From Streptomyces sp. NBC_00078 (GTDB taxonomy: Bacteria > Actinomycetota > Actinomycetes > Streptomycetales > Streptomycetaceae), in the NCBI RefSeq assembly GCF_026343335.1, contig NZ_JAPELX010000004.1, positions 1-42,147 of the forward strand: DNA of 42,147 nt. The letters are read 5' to 3'. Positions 1 to 8,338 of the stretch are shown here, one piece after another. The position numbers were made by a program, and so were the translations under genes. The first letter of the stretch is position 1, and each line of letters starts with the position of its first letter. Under the pieces are notes generated by a model. That model was not told the DNA's origin. It did not search any database and worked only from the letters and a program-made list of their open reading frames with translations.

Positions 1-344
1 GGCGAAGCGATCCGGTAACATAATCTCTCGCACGCTGGCGAACTGTGCCGCGCATGGACGCCACGGTTCCGCTCGTCCAAGCCCGCTGAGCGTCCACGTG
101 CCGTCAGGCCAGCAGGGAGAGAGCCATCGACAACCCACATGAGACGACGATTGCTGGACCTCGCGATCACCAGTGAAGGAGCTGGCATGCTCTGCCTCTC
201 CGCTTCAGTCCGTTCCCAGGCCCACGGACCATCCCAGCAGGCATCAACCCGATATATTCCTGCCTCAGCATGCCCTAGAACGGGAACCCGAGGTCTCCTT
301 CGCGGAGAGTCTGCAATGGACCGACGAATGATTCCGAGGCCGCA
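1..344. other. Non-coding left edge, no gene seen
   Basis: No convincing gene is visible upstream of the glycosyltransferase. Short open frames here have no recognisable protein features. No Streptomyces-type telomere (a run of GC-rich palindromes) is seen at the left edge, so the window does not begin at a replicon end. The promoter of the following gene probably lies here but cannot be pinned down. Confidence 0.5.
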
Positions 345-1802
345 GTGAGTAGCTTGGACTCCCCTTACCGCGGACGGCGCCTGATGGTATTTCAGACCCG
401 TCCCCTGATCCCCGGCTATCTGAACGACGGTTCGCAAGCAGTCCTACTGGATCTGCTAAAACACATGAGTGACATCGGCGTGCGCACAGTGGTGTACTGC
501 GGACAGCACCGTAGCCACGCCGACGAGTTCGAACTCTGGCCCGGCGTGACAGTCCGACCCGTGCTCCCGTTCAACATGGATGGAGGTGATCCTTATCAGG
601 CACCTATATACCATCTTGCACGCATCATCGATATCCTACGGCGCGGAGCCGACGAGAGTGATGCCGTCTACGTCCACGACTCCAATCTCCGCTTCGAATT
701 CATCGCAAGCGGAAAACCATTGGTGCGAGGAGTTTTTGACCTGTTCTACCCGCATACCCTGGCGGGGGTCATACAGTCGGGCGATGCCCGACTCGTGGCA
801 AATTCGGACTATGTAGGCAACTGTATCAAAGAGGCTCTCCGTAGATTCCGAACGCTTGGCGATAATGCCTTGCGGGTCGTGAACACCGGCTTTCAGGAGC
901 CACGCTTTCGGCCAGGCAACGTCAACCAAATGCGTGACCGGCTGCGACTACCGGAGGACGCACTGCCGATTCTCTATCCGCATCGCCCGGATCCGACGAA
1001 GGGCATCTTCGAGAGCCTGGCTGTCGTGCAACTCCTCCGCAAACGATTGCACGCAGACCAGTTCCGCTCGGTCCGGCTGCTCGTCTCAGTCTGGGAGGAC
1101 TTCGAACCTGGACAGGGGATAGAGGGTTTGGGAGAGCCGTATCCGACAGTGTTTCGGCAGGCCGCCGAACTCGGCATTGCCGATAAGTTGCACCTGCACT
1201 CGTGGGTTCCGAGACACGACATGAGTAACTACTACGCGCTGGGGGCAGCGACCCTGTCTATCGGGACCTTCCCTGAGGCATTCGGACATGTACATGTTGA
1301 ATCTATGCTCTCGGGGACGCCAGCGATCACCTCCCGAGTCGCCGCATACAGGACCACCGTACCGGAGGAGCTCGCGCGCAAAGTGGATCCGACCGACGTG
1401 GAAGCCGCCGCCGACCAGCTGGTCGAGGTACTCGGGCGCCGTGAACGCACGGGCGCACCCCTCCAAGATCACCTTCGCGATAAGTTCGGCTTCGAACGGA
1501 TGCTGGACGGTTACAGTCACGCATTTTTCGACCATGCAGAGGCAAGAGAGGGCCCATTCACAGGCGTGTCAGTCCCCGTGGCAGCGGGCACACGACTGCG
1601 CATACCCCCGTGGGCCGCAGCACTTGATTCCGGCTACTACAACGACTACAGCGGATACGCCATGGACAAGCGGCTCGAAGAATGCCTTCCCTTTATCCTG
1701 GCCAGCACAACCGTAGAGACATTGAAGGAACGCACCAGCGTCAGCGAGAGCGATATCCTCAGGTGGCTGCGCAACGGACATCTACTGAGCTTGAACTCAT
1801 GA
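345..1802 (+). CDS. GT-B glycosyltransferase (GT4-like) with C-terminal extension
   Basis: A 485-residue protein with the layout of a GT-B glycosyltransferase. The N-terminal Rossmann-like part (about residues 10-200) is followed by a C-terminal nucleotide-sugar-binding half. That half includes a segment near residue 310 (GTFPEAFGHVHVESMLSGTP) matching the EAFG-x-x-x-x-EAM region typical of GT4 enzymes, which use a nucleotide sugar donor with retention. The last ~80 residues, after the GT fold, look like a small helical or winged-helix tail (LEECLPFILASTTVETLKE...ILRWLRNGHLLSL). The gene starts at GTG 345. Base composition is clearly less GC-rich than the neighbours, which suggests separate acquisition. 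It stands alone, so the acceptor is unknown. The GT-B call is fairly safe; the tail's function is not known. Confidence 0.75.
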   Translation: MSSLDSPYRGRRLMVFQTRPLIPGYLNDGSQAVLLDLLKHMSDIGVRTVVYCGQHRSHADEFELWPGVTVRPVLPFNMDGGDPYQAPIYHLARIIDILRRGADESDAVYVHDSNLRFEFIASGKPLVRGVFDLFYPHTLAGVIQSGDARLVANSDYVGNCIKEALRRFRTLGDNALRVVNTGFQEPRFRPGNVNQMRDRLRLPEDALPILYPHRPDPTKGIFESLAVVQLLRKRLHADQFRSVRLLVSVWEDFEPGQGIEGLGEPYPTVFRQAAELGIADKLHLHSWVPRHDMSNYYALGAATLSIGTFPEAFGHVHVESMLSGTPAITSRVAAYRTTVPEELARKVDPTDVEAAADQLVEVLGRRERTGAPLQDHLRDKFGFERMLDGYSHAFFDHAEAREGPFTGVSVPVAAGTRLRIPPWAAALDSGYYNDYSGYAMDKRLEECLPFILASTTVETLKERTSVSESDILRWLRNGHLLSLNS

Positions 1803-1946
1803 CGTCGTTGGGGGTGAGTGACAGTCCGGTCTCGGCAGGCATCTGTCGATGAGGTGACCAGGACATCGCGGTCGCCGAAGCGGGCCGACAGGCGTTGCGG
1901 GAGCACGTGAAGGACGAAACACTCTTTCGTTTCCAGTTTGCCTTTC

Positions 1947-1984
1947 CCTGACGCTAAAGGCGGCTTCGCCGGGGACACGTCAGG
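1947..1984. terminator. Hairpin between convergent genes
   Basis: The outer arms CCTGACG (1947-1953) and CGTCAGG (1978-1984) are perfect complements, and GGCG/CGCC at 1959-1970 forms an inner stem. It overlaps the stop codon of the minus-strand helicase gene and lies downstream of the plus-strand glycosyltransferase, so it could terminate either or both transcripts. There is no clear U-run, which is common for actinomycete terminators. The role is inferred from position. Confidence 0.4.
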
Positions 1985-3440
1985 GCGTTCCGTGTGGGTG
2001 GTCGTGGATCCAGGACAGGCCTCCGAGGTCGAGGCGGGTGCGGGTGCGGGTGACGGCGACGTAGGCGAGGCGGGCCTCCCCGTCGTCGATGGGACCGGGT
2101 ACGGCCTGGCCCGCGTCGTCGTGCTGGTCGGAATCTTGGGGTGGGGTGAAGTCGTCCGCGATTTTCACGCGGGGCCATTCGCGGCCTTTGGCCTTGTGGG
2201 CGGTCGAGACGGTCACCTGGGCGTGCTGCTCGGGGGCGAGTTGAGCGACGGCGGTGAGGATGGCGTCGGTGCCGTGGGTGTCGACGAGGTCGACCAGGGG
2301 CTGCAGGTCGCGGCCGGCCGGGTCGTGGGCGGCGTAGTCCTGCAGTTCGCCCCAGGACGGGAACAGGAGCAGTTCGGGGTGGGTGGTGTGGCGGCCTTCT
2401 TTGAGGTCGCGGGCGGCGAGTGCCAGGGTGCGCAGGCTGTCTCCTCCTCCGGCCAGCGCCACCCGGCATCCGGCGGTCATCAGGCCCATGACGTGGGACA
2501 TGGCGCCGACGTTGGTGCGGCACAGCACCGCGTCGGGCCGGGTGAGGGGGCCGAGTTCGGTGGGGACGGTCTCGGTGCCGGTCAGGCGGAGGGGAGCGTC
2601 GGCGATGGCCAACCACCGATTGGCTTCCTCGGCGAGGTGGGGGCCGAAGCGGAATGACTTCGACAGGGCGAGCTGGGTGCCGTCGAAGCCGGTCATGATG
2701 TCCTTGGCGCCGCGCCAGTGGTAGATGGCTTGGGCGGAGTCGCCGACCATGACGAGTTGGGCGTGGTCGCGCTGGCTGAGGAAGATGTGTTCGACGACGG
2801 GGTTGGTGTCCTGGGCCTCGTCCAGCAGCAGGAAGTCGGCGTCGATCCTGGGCTGGGTGAGGGCCCACATTTTCAGGTAGTGGTCGTGGTCGAAGCGGAC
2901 CGCGCCGGCGTCGGGGTTGTGCAGGTCGCTCCAGGCTTTGCGGGCGAAGGGCACGATGTGGGCGGCGAGTTGGGTGTGGAGATCGTTGTTCTCCAGGCCG
3001 CGCAGGCGGGGTACGTGGTGGCGGGTGATGGCCTCGTCGGCGGTGTGGCAGAAGCTGGCCACGGTGCGCAGCAGGGTGTGGCAGAGGGCTCTTTGGGAGA
3101 TGTCGTGCTCTGCGATGCGGATGGCCTTGGTGACGCCGAGGGCCTGGCCGGTCTGCCAGGCCGGGCGGCGGGGTGCGTTCAGGCGGCGGGTGTAGCCGTG
3201 GCCGATGGCCGCGTAGGCAAGGGCGTGCGCGGTCTTGCACTGGACGGTGTTCGGGAAGCGGGTTCGTGCGTCCTGGGCGATGGCCCGGTTGAAGGCGAGG
3301 TAGCGGCCGCGGCGGGTGGTGGTGCGGGCGAGGAGGGCGAGGGTGGTGGTCTTCCCGGTGCCGGCGCCTGCCTGCAGGGCGAGGTGGTCGCCGGCGTGGA
3401 AGGCGTCGGCTGCTGCCGTCTGTTCGTCGGTCGGTTTCAT
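1980..3440 (-). CDS. UvrD-like superfamily 1 DNA helicase
   Basis: A 486-residue ATP-dependent helicase of the UvrD/Rep/PcrA type. The N-terminus carries a Q-motif-like TDEQ and a Walker A AGAGTGKT (about residues 24-31). A Walker B/motif II reads LLLDEAQDTNP, followed by GDSAQAIYHWRGA (motif III region), STAHKAKGREW (motif V) and VAVTRTRTRLDLG (motif VI). It is shorter than the ~700 residues of housekeeping UvrD, so the 1B/2B insertions are probably reduced, as in many mobile-element helicases. It is the last gene of a three-gene unit; its ATG overlaps the upstream TGA (ATGA, 3437-3440), which implies translational coupling. Likely role: unwinding DNA in replication, repair or plasmid maintenance. 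The exact partner is unknown. Confidence 0.85.
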   Translation of the reverse strand: MKPTDEQTAAADAFHAGDHLALQAGAGTGKTTTLALLARTTTRRGRYLAFNRAIAQDARTRFPNTVQCKTAHALAYAAIGHGYTRRLNAPRRPAWQTGQALGVTKAIRIAEHDISQRALCHTLLRTVASFCHTADEAITRHHVPRLRGLENNDLHTQLAAHIVPFARKAWSDLHNPDAGAVRFDHDHYLKMWALTQPRIDADFLLLDEAQDTNPVVEHIFLSQRDHAQLVMVGDSAQAIYHWRGAKDIMTGFDGTQLALSKSFRFGPHLAEEANRWLAIADAPLRLTGTETVPTELGPLTRPDAVLCRTNVGAMSHVMGLMTAGCRVALAGGGDSLRTLALAARDLKEGRHTTHPELLLFPSWGELQDYAAHDPAGRDLQPLVDLVDTHGTDAILTAVAQLAPEQHAQVTVSTAHKAKGREWPRVKIADDFTPPQDSDQHDDAGQAVPGPIDDGEARLAYVAVTRTRTRLDLGGLSWIHDHPHGTP

Positions 3441-3919
3441 GGCGTGGGCCTCTCGGAAAGCCGGGTGAGCGCGTGTCCGACGGCGGACAGCAGGTAGGCG
3501 GGGGTGGTGTGGGCCAGCAGCTGGCGTACCGCGTGGTCGAGGCGGTCGATCTCCTGGTCGGCGTGCTCGGCCAGGACGCGGTGCAGGGCCAGTTCCACGT
3601 ACCGCTCCGGAGTCTGCTGCGCACGGCGGGCATCGGCTGTGAGGACAGCGTGCGTGGCGGGCGGGAAGGCGACATTGAGCAGCACCTTGTGGTCTGCGTC
3701 CGGGTAGTGCGTGGTGATCACGTCGATCGGCAGCCGTGCGCCGAGCCGGTGGCGCAGCCGGCGGGCGGCCCGGTGGGGGGTCTTGGCGGATACGAGGGTC
3801 ATCAGACGGGTGGCGTCGTGGTTGGCGGCGAGCGGCAGCACGCGGGCGGCGCGGAGCAGGGCCGCCGGGGACAGGGGGCGGGTGAGCACGATTTCCAGGG
3901 CGTGATGCGGCATCGTCAT
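3437..3919 (-). CDS. Conserved-looking hypothetical protein, middle gene of helicase operon
   Basis: A 160-residue protein I do not recognise. The start at 3919 is chosen because its ATG overlaps the TGA of the upstream gene (ATGA, 3916-3919), and its own TGA overlaps the helicase ATG. The N-terminal half is rich in Leu/Ala/Arg. A central part (IDVITTHYPDADHKVLLNVA) looks like beta strands. A helical C-terminal third (RYVELALHRVLAEHADQEI...DHAVRQLL) may mediate dimerisation. No metal site, signal peptide or membrane segment is visible. Tight coupling to the helicase suggests a shared complex or pathway, but this is inference. Confidence 0.6.
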   Translation of the reverse strand: MTMPHHALEIVLTRPLSPAALLRAARVLPLAANHDATRLMTLVSAKTPHRAARRLRHRLGARLPIDVITTHYPDADHKVLLNVAFPPATHAVLTADARRAQQTPERYVELALHRVLAEHADQEIDRLDHAVRQLLAHTTPAYLLSAVGHALTRLSERPTP

Positions 3920-4779
3920 CCCCTGCCGTGCCGGCGGGCCCGGGGGTGGGGCAGGCGGGTGTGGATGTGCGCCGCGTGCAGGAGGGGGTCGAAGGGCTGC
4001 CATCCGGCCAGGGCGAGGTCTGCGACGCCTGGGGCGGCGGCGTGTGTGGGACAGTGCTGGGCGCGCCAGCGCAGTTGCTCGCTGTAGGGGAAGTGGCCCA
4101 GGTCGTAGACGGCCATCAGGGTGTCGGGCAGGGCGAGTTGGCCTCGCTGGGGGCCGGTGGGCAGCAGTCTCCAGGTCCCGGCCGGGCCGGTGGGGGCAAG
4201 GACCGGATTGGCGCAGCGGTGACGGTGGCGGGTCTGGGCCACGCAGCGCAGGCTCTCGACGGGGCGCTCGGCAACGTAGCGGCACAGCAGCAACTGCACG
4301 ACGGGACGGTCAGGTCCGTCGGTGTCGGCGCCGGGTGCGCTGCCGCCGGGGGGTGGGGCAGGGGTGAAGGCGCCGGTGTCGGTCAGACGGCGGGTACGGA
4401 CGGCGAGTTGGCGGCGGGCCGCCTCGAGGCAGGGGCTCATCCGGCAGGTGGGGGTGCGGCGCGGGCAGAGCACGGCGTGCGGGATGCGGCACCAGGCGCC
4501 GCCGTCGCCGTGCGGGTGGGCGATACCGCCGCTCAGGTGCCAGCGACACGATTCGGGGACCTGAGCGGCGGTCAGTTCGGCGGGGTGCAGGGCGATGGGC
4601 CGCTGGTCGGTACGCGGGTAGAGGTCGATGCGGTTGCCGCAGTGGCGGCAGCGGCCGTGCTGGCCAGCGCGCAGCGGGCGGCTGGTGCTGGTGGCGGTCA
4701 CCCGCAAGGAGCGGGGGTGTCGGGTGACGCGGGGGCTGCCGTCCCAGTGGCGGCCGGCAGGGGCGGGAGTGAGGCACAT
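3916..4779 (-). CDS. Zinc-finger-containing DUF6083-like protein
   Basis: About 287 residues from ATG 4779; a longer in-frame start at 4860 is possible but adds only low-complexity sequence. Near residue 44 a zinc-knuckle CRHCGNRIDLYPR is followed by a conserved-looking block HPAELTAAQVPESCRWHLSGG, then GDGGAWCRIPHAVLCPRR, giving several Cys/His pairs suited to zinc binding. From memory this block resembles the DUF6083 family of streptomycetes, whose function is not described. The C-terminal half carries further Cys/His residues. The gene heads the trio with the 160-residue protein and the helicase. A nucleic-acid-binding role is plausible but unproven. Confidence 0.6.
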   Translation of the reverse strand: MCLTPAPAGRHWDGSPRVTRHPRSLRVTATSTSRPLRAGQHGRCRHCGNRIDLYPRTDQRPIALHPAELTAAQVPESCRWHLSGGIAHPHGDGGAWCRIPHAVLCPRRTPTCRMSPCLEAARRQLAVRTRRLTDTGAFTPAPPPGGSAPGADTDGPDRPVVQLLLCRYVAERPVESLRCVAQTRHRHRCANPVLAPTGPAGTWRLLPTGPQRGQLALPDTLMAVYDLGHFPYSEQLRWRAQHCPTHAAAPGVADLALAGWQPFDPLLHAAHIHTRLPHPRARRHGRG

Positions 4780-4948
4780 GGCAGGGACCGTGCCAGGCGA
4801 CACGCAGGCGCGAGCAGCGTGTCGGAGGGATTTGCCACGGCCAGCCCAACGATCCCGCACGCATGAGCGCTATTGCGGATGGTTGTTCTATGCCTGATGC
4901 CTGATCGGGTGATTCATGACGTGGTGCACGACGGGACGGAGTGAGGGC

Positions 4949-5212
4949 TCAGGAACGGGCCGCGCCGGGCGGAATGTGGTCCTCGCACAGGGCGCCCAGG
5001 AAGTGCTCGATGGGCACATCGAAGGTGTGGGCGAGGGCGTGCCAGGTGGTAACACTGCCGGTGGTGCGGCCGTGTTCGAGGTCGATGAGGGTGCGCCGGG
5101 CCAGACCGCTGTGGTCGGCGAGTTCGTCGAAGGTCCAGCCGCGCTCGGCCCGCAGGCGCGCGAGCACAACGCGCAGCGCAGTGAGGTCGGGGTCGGGCGG
5201 CAAGATCGTCAC
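4949..5212 (-). CDS. XRE-family HTH regulator
   Basis: A small DNA-binding protein of about 87 residues with one Cro/C1-type helix-turn-helix: LRVVLARLRAERGWTFDELADHSGLARRTLIDLEHG, followed by TWHALAHTFDVPIEHFLGAL. I prefer GTG 5212 over the longer GTG 5263, because the longer start falls inside an 18-bp palindrome (5247-5264) that looks like an operator. The regulator faces the zinc-rich gene starting at 5392, and two matching palindromes lie in the shared promoter region. It probably represses itself and the divergent gene. It is also upstream of, and co-directional with, the zinc-finger/helicase trio and could drive it. Confidence 0.75.
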   Translation of the reverse strand: MTILPPDPDLTALRVVLARLRAERGWTFDELADHSGLARRTLIDLEHGRTTGSVTTWHALAHTFDVPIEHFLGALCEDHIPPGAARS

Positions 5213-5246
5213 CCCACCATCCGACGGTGCAGACCCCTGCCCCGTC

Positions 5247-5264
5247 AGTGCGGGTTTCTGCACT
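5247..5264. promoter_or_regulatory. Operator-like palindrome, site 1
   Basis: The sequence AGTGCGGGTTTCTGCACT has perfect 5-bp arms (AGTGC/GCACT). Read on the other strand it is AGTGCAGAAACCCGCACT, matching site 2 at 5299-5316 in 14 of 18 positions. It lies just upstream of the preferred XRE start, so it is a candidate autoregulatory site. Confidence 0.5.
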
Positions 5265-5298
5265 TTCGCCGGGGCGGAGCGGGTGAAGCGAGCTTCGC

Positions 5299-5316
5299 AG
5301 TGCGGGAAACTGCACT
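5299..5316. promoter_or_regulatory. Operator-like palindrome, site 2
   Basis: AGTGCGGGAAACTGCACT is a second copy of the site-1 palindrome in opposite orientation. The two centres are 52 bp apart, close to five helical turns, which would put both sites on the same DNA face. It sits about 75 bp before the start of the divergent zinc-rich gene. Confidence 0.5.
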
Positions 5317-5391
5317 ACGGTGCGTCCGTCTCGGGGGCCTGTCACGGTGAGCCCCCGCCACGGCGCGAACGGACAGGAGGACGACCAGCCC

Positions 5392-6456
5392 ATGAGGCTC
5401 GGTGGCGCGCATGCCGCAGTGCGGCGCATCTGGACAGTGGAGCTGCGTCCGCGGGCGGGCGGCCCCACGCTCGTCTGCCCCTCCTGCACCGCCCACACCT
5501 CTCCCCTTACGGCCTCCTCCGCGCGGTCCGCCGCCCTGGCACATCTGGCCTGCCATGCCCGCGCCGACGCACTGCCGGCGTATCTGCGCAGCTGCCAGTG
5601 CCGGGTACAGGGCTGTTTGTGGCATCCGCGTCGCCGGGGATGCGGCGGGCCGGTGCTACTGGCCCTCACCCGCGACCGCAGCGGCCGCACCTGGCGACTG
5701 GCCGACACCTGTGCGGCCTGCGCGGCGGCGACCAGCCATACCGCCGTGGTGCCGGACACGCTGGTCAACTCTCCCCGGCCGCTTCCCTCTGCCTGCACGC
5801 CGCCGCAGCCGCTGGTCGGGCTCCGGGCGGAGTCCGACCAGCGGCTGCGGGTGCGGGAGATGCTCACCTACCTCGGCGCCGCGCTGCCCCGGTTCACCTC
5901 CCCCGCCGCCCGACTGCTGGGCCTGCAATGTGCCCTGCGCACCAACAGCCGCGGGCATGTCCGGCTGCCGACGGGTCTGCTGCGCGGCATGCGCCTGGGC
6001 GGGCACCGGGAGCTGTGGCAGGAGCTGGCCCACGCCGGCTGGCTGGAGCCGCCAGCCGTCAGGCCGGTGCCCGTGCAGGTGCGGCTGCTCGATGCCGCGG
6101 TCCTGGACCAGGCGCCCGGTCGCCGTGCCCGCTGCCGCGCCGCCCACTGGGCGCTGCGCCCCGCCCCCTTGGCCTTGCCGGCCGCGCCGCCCGCCCTGCG
6201 GCTGACCGCTCTGGTGCTGGCCGCACACACGTCCGTCGATGCCGAACACAGCGCCGATATGGACGTCCTCGCCCGCCTGTGCGGGCACAACCCGCAGCAG
6301 ACCGGAGAGCTTCTCGACCGGCTGGTGACCACCCGCACACTGGGAGCCTGGCACCACAACCGGGAGACCGACGAGGTGCTTTGGCACCTGCCCCAACCTC
6401 GTGCACGAGCCCGCCCTGCGGTACGGCCCCGCCGCCACCAGGCACCGCGGTGTTGA
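5392..6456 (+). CDS. Zinc-rich hypothetical protein with winged-helix-like C-terminus
   Basis: A 354-residue protein. ATG 5392 is chosen because GGAGG lies about 11 bp upstream; an in-frame start at 5320 has no ribosome site. The N-terminal third contains many Cys/His pairs (LVCPSCTAH, LACHAR, SCQCRVQGCLWHPRRRGCGG, DTCAACAA) that look like two or three zinc ribbons. The C-terminal third (ALRLTALVLAAHTS...MDVLARLCGHNPQQTGELLDRLV) resembles a winged helix. Nucleic-acid binding is therefore likely. I do not recognise the family. It is divergent from the XRE regulator and probably controlled by it through the paired palindromes. Confidence 0.6.
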   Translation: MRLGGAHAAVRRIWTVELRPRAGGPTLVCPSCTAHTSPLTASSARSAALAHLACHARADALPAYLRSCQCRVQGCLWHPRRRGCGGPVLLALTRDRSGRTWRLADTCAACAAATSHTAVVPDTLVNSPRPLPSACTPPQPLVGLRAESDQRLRVREMLTYLGAALPRFTSPAARLLGLQCALRTNSRGHVRLPTGLLRGMRLGGHRELWQELAHAGWLEPPAVRPVPVQVRLLDAAVLDQAPGRRARCRAAHWALRPAPLALPAAPPALRLTALVLAAHTSVDAEHSADMDVLARLCGHNPQQTGELLDRLVTTRTLGAWHHNRETDEVLWHLPQPRARARPAVRPRRHQAPRC

Positions 6457-6569
6457 GGCCGGCTCCGGGCAGAGGACAGGAAGATCGCGCCGCCCCTCGT
6501 CAGGGGCAGCACCTATGGTGGCCGTGGTGCGGACCGCAAAGGGACCGCTCGCGTGGAGGGCAAAGGGCG

Positions 6570-7235
6570 TTGGCCAGCGTGCAGATCACGGACAAGAACC
6601 GGTTGTCGACGGTGAAGCCGGACTTGGCCGCAACGCTGGACGCCGAGAAGTCGGGAATCACGGCGGATGAACTCACGGTAGGAGCCAGCCGGAAGGTCTG
6701 GTGGCGCTGCCCGGACTTCCCTGACGATCACGACGGGTGGGAAGCCGTCGTGGGCAACCGTACGGGAGGATTCCGCAAGCGCTATGGCACTGGCTGCCCG
6801 GACTGCCGCCTGGTCAAAACGTCCGCGCAGGAGTTGCGCCTGAAGGCGGAACTCAGCACTGTCCTTCCCATCGACCCCAGCCGTGGCGCCATACGTACCA
6901 CCCGCGTCGAGCATGTCGACATGGTCGTCGAGGCCGACAGCCTGCGTCTCGTCCTGGAGTTCGACGGCTCCTACTTCCACGGGACCGCCAACTCACGGCG
7001 CAAGGACAGCATGAAGTCCCAGCGGCTGCGCTCCGCCGGCTGGACCGTGGTGCGTATCCGTGAGGACCCTCTCAGCCTCCTCGACAGCGCCTATGACGTC
7101 GTGGTCGGCTTCGTCGCCGAGCCCGAGGAGGCCGCAGCCGACGTCCCACCTGGCGCAGCTCGGCCTGGTCGATGCTGCTGCAGCCGAGCGCTACCGGGCC
7201 CTTGGCGCTCCGCAAGGTGCCGCGACGGCGCGTGA
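6570..7235 (+). CDS. Zinc-ribbon plus Vsr-like endonuclease domain, N-terminal half of a frameshifted gene
   Basis: TTG 6570 follows GGAGGG by 9 bp. The first ~70 residues carry a treble-clef-type zinc motif (VWWRCPDFPDDHDGWEA...GTGCPDC) like the DUF4379 zinc-binding region. Residues ~95-185 resemble a Vsr/PD-(D/E)xK nuclease: VDMVVEADSLRLVLEFDGSYFHG, then KSQRLRSAGWTVVRIRE. The coherent sequence ends near 7140. The last ~25 residues (PPGAARPGRCCCSRALPGPW...) are out-of-frame noise up to the stop at 7233-7235. The protein continues sensibly in the next frame from 7141, so this is most likely the front half of one gene broken by a 1-base insertion in a CCC run. Confidence 0.55.
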   Translation: MASVQITDKNRLSTVKPDLAATLDAEKSGITADELTVGASRKVWWRCPDFPDDHDGWEAVVGNRTGGFRKRYGTGCPDCRLVKTSAQELRLKAELSTVLPIDPSRGAIRTTRVEHVDMVVEADSLRLVLEFDGSYFHGTANSRRKDSMKSQRLRSAGWTVVRIREDPLSLLDSAYDVVVGFVAEPEEAAADVPPGAARPGRCCCSRALPGPWRSARCRDGA

Positions 7236-8133
7236 ATGGATCCGCGAACGGATCGGCGAGCAGGCGCTGAAGATCGAGTACACGGCGCACAACGATGCCT
7301 GGGACTCCATGTTCGAGGCCCTGGTGGCCTATGCCGCCGATGCCGGCCACTGCTACCCCACCGATGATGTGGCTGTCGACGGCCGGAGTCTGGGCAGATG
7401 GAGCCGCAAGCAGAGGGGCTTGCAGCGCCAGGGACGCCTGCGGCCGGATCGGGCCGAGCGGCTGGCCACCCTCCCCACCTGGTCCAGCGGCACCGCGCAC
7501 GAAGCCGGCTTCTGGTCCCGATACCGTGCCTATCTCCAGCGTGCCGAGGCCACGGATCCGGACGAGCGCGAGAACGCGATGCCGGGCCGCGAGGCCACCG
7601 TGTGGGCGAACAACCTCCGCAGTCGGCGAGAAGATCTGGTCGCGCACGGCCGCGACCTGCCGGACGACCAGCTCAAGGCCCTGGAGGGGATACCCGGTTG
7701 GTCCTGGACTCCCTTCGGTGACAGCCACACGACGAAGGTTCAGGTGATGCAGCAATTCGTCACCACCACCGGCCGGCCTGTCGCCTCCATCAAGCAACGC
7801 GAAGAGTGGAACGGCCACCCCATCGGAGTCTGGCTGAATTCCTGGCGCACCAACCGTGGCAGGCTCCCGGATGCGCATAAGGTCGATCTGGAGGCGCTGG
7901 CGGGATGGACATGGGACCAGCGCGGCGATCAGTGGGAGGCGATGTTCCAGCAGCTCACGGACTTCGGCACAGACCACGGCCACCTACGGCCAAGCCTGAC
8001 CCTCGGCAGCGAGCAGGAGAAGACGCTCGCCCGGTGGAAACGCAACCAGAAAAACCGCCTTCAGGGTCGCGACGATGCCAGGGCCGACGAACTGCGCACG
8101 CTACTCGCCCGCTACGGGGAGGAACTCCCCTGA
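7060..8133 (+). CDS. Helicase-associated-domain protein, C-terminal half of a frameshifted gene
   Basis: Coherent sequence begins at about 7141 (SHLAQLGLVDAAAAERYRALG) and no ATG or GTG start lies close to it. The residues from ATG 7060 to 7141 are a shadow of the upstream frame. The remaining ~330 residues contain four or so repeats of the helicase-associated (HA) type, each about 65-75 residues with paired Trp: WDSMFEALVAYAADAGH...LGRWSRKQR, VQVMQQFVTTTGRP...IGVWLNSWRTNRG and WEAMFQQLTDFGTDHGH...LARWKRNQKNR. HA repeats are thought to bind nucleic acid. With the upstream zinc-ribbon/Vsr part this would make a ~520-residue protein. Whether it is a dead gene, a sequencing error or a real frameshift cannot be told here. 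Confidence 0.55.
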   Translation: MRTLSASSTAPMTSWSASSPSPRRPQPTSHLAQLGLVDAAAAERYRALGAPQGAATAREWIRERIGEQALKIEYTAHNDAWDSMFEALVAYAADAGHCYPTDDVAVDGRSLGRWSRKQRGLQRQGRLRPDRAERLATLPTWSSGTAHEAGFWSRYRAYLQRAEATDPDERENAMPGREATVWANNLRSRREDLVAHGRDLPDDQLKALEGIPGWSWTPFGDSHTTKVQVMQQFVTTTGRPVASIKQREEWNGHPIGVWLNSWRTNRGRLPDAHKVDLEALAGWTWDQRGDQWEAMFQQLTDFGTDHGHLRPSLTLGSEQEKTLARWKRNQKNRLQGRDDARADELRTLLARYGEELP

Positions 8134-8338
8134 ACCGGTAGCGGGGCGTACCGGCCGTCTATCACGCCCAGTTGCTTGAGCACTCAGGCGCAGATGTGTG
8201 CCGAGGCTCGGTAATTGTCACCGACGGCACCGGATAGCCTGCGAAGAAACCAGGTTGAAGCAGTCGGACTGTCACCAGAGAGGCGCTGGAGTTGTCTCAC
8301 ATAGCCGATCACTGGTCTTCCAGTCGCCGGCGCGCAGT

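Noticed and set aside
1..300. Telomere sequence at the left edge
   Set aside because: No series of GC-rich palindromes typical of Streptomyces telomeres is present.
1938..4866. Long plus-strand open frames opposite the helicase operon (e.g. 1938-2657, 2718-3497, 3928-4866)
   Set aside because: They are Gly/Val/Arg-rich shadows created by GC codon bias; the minus strand carries clear helicase and zinc-finger motifs.
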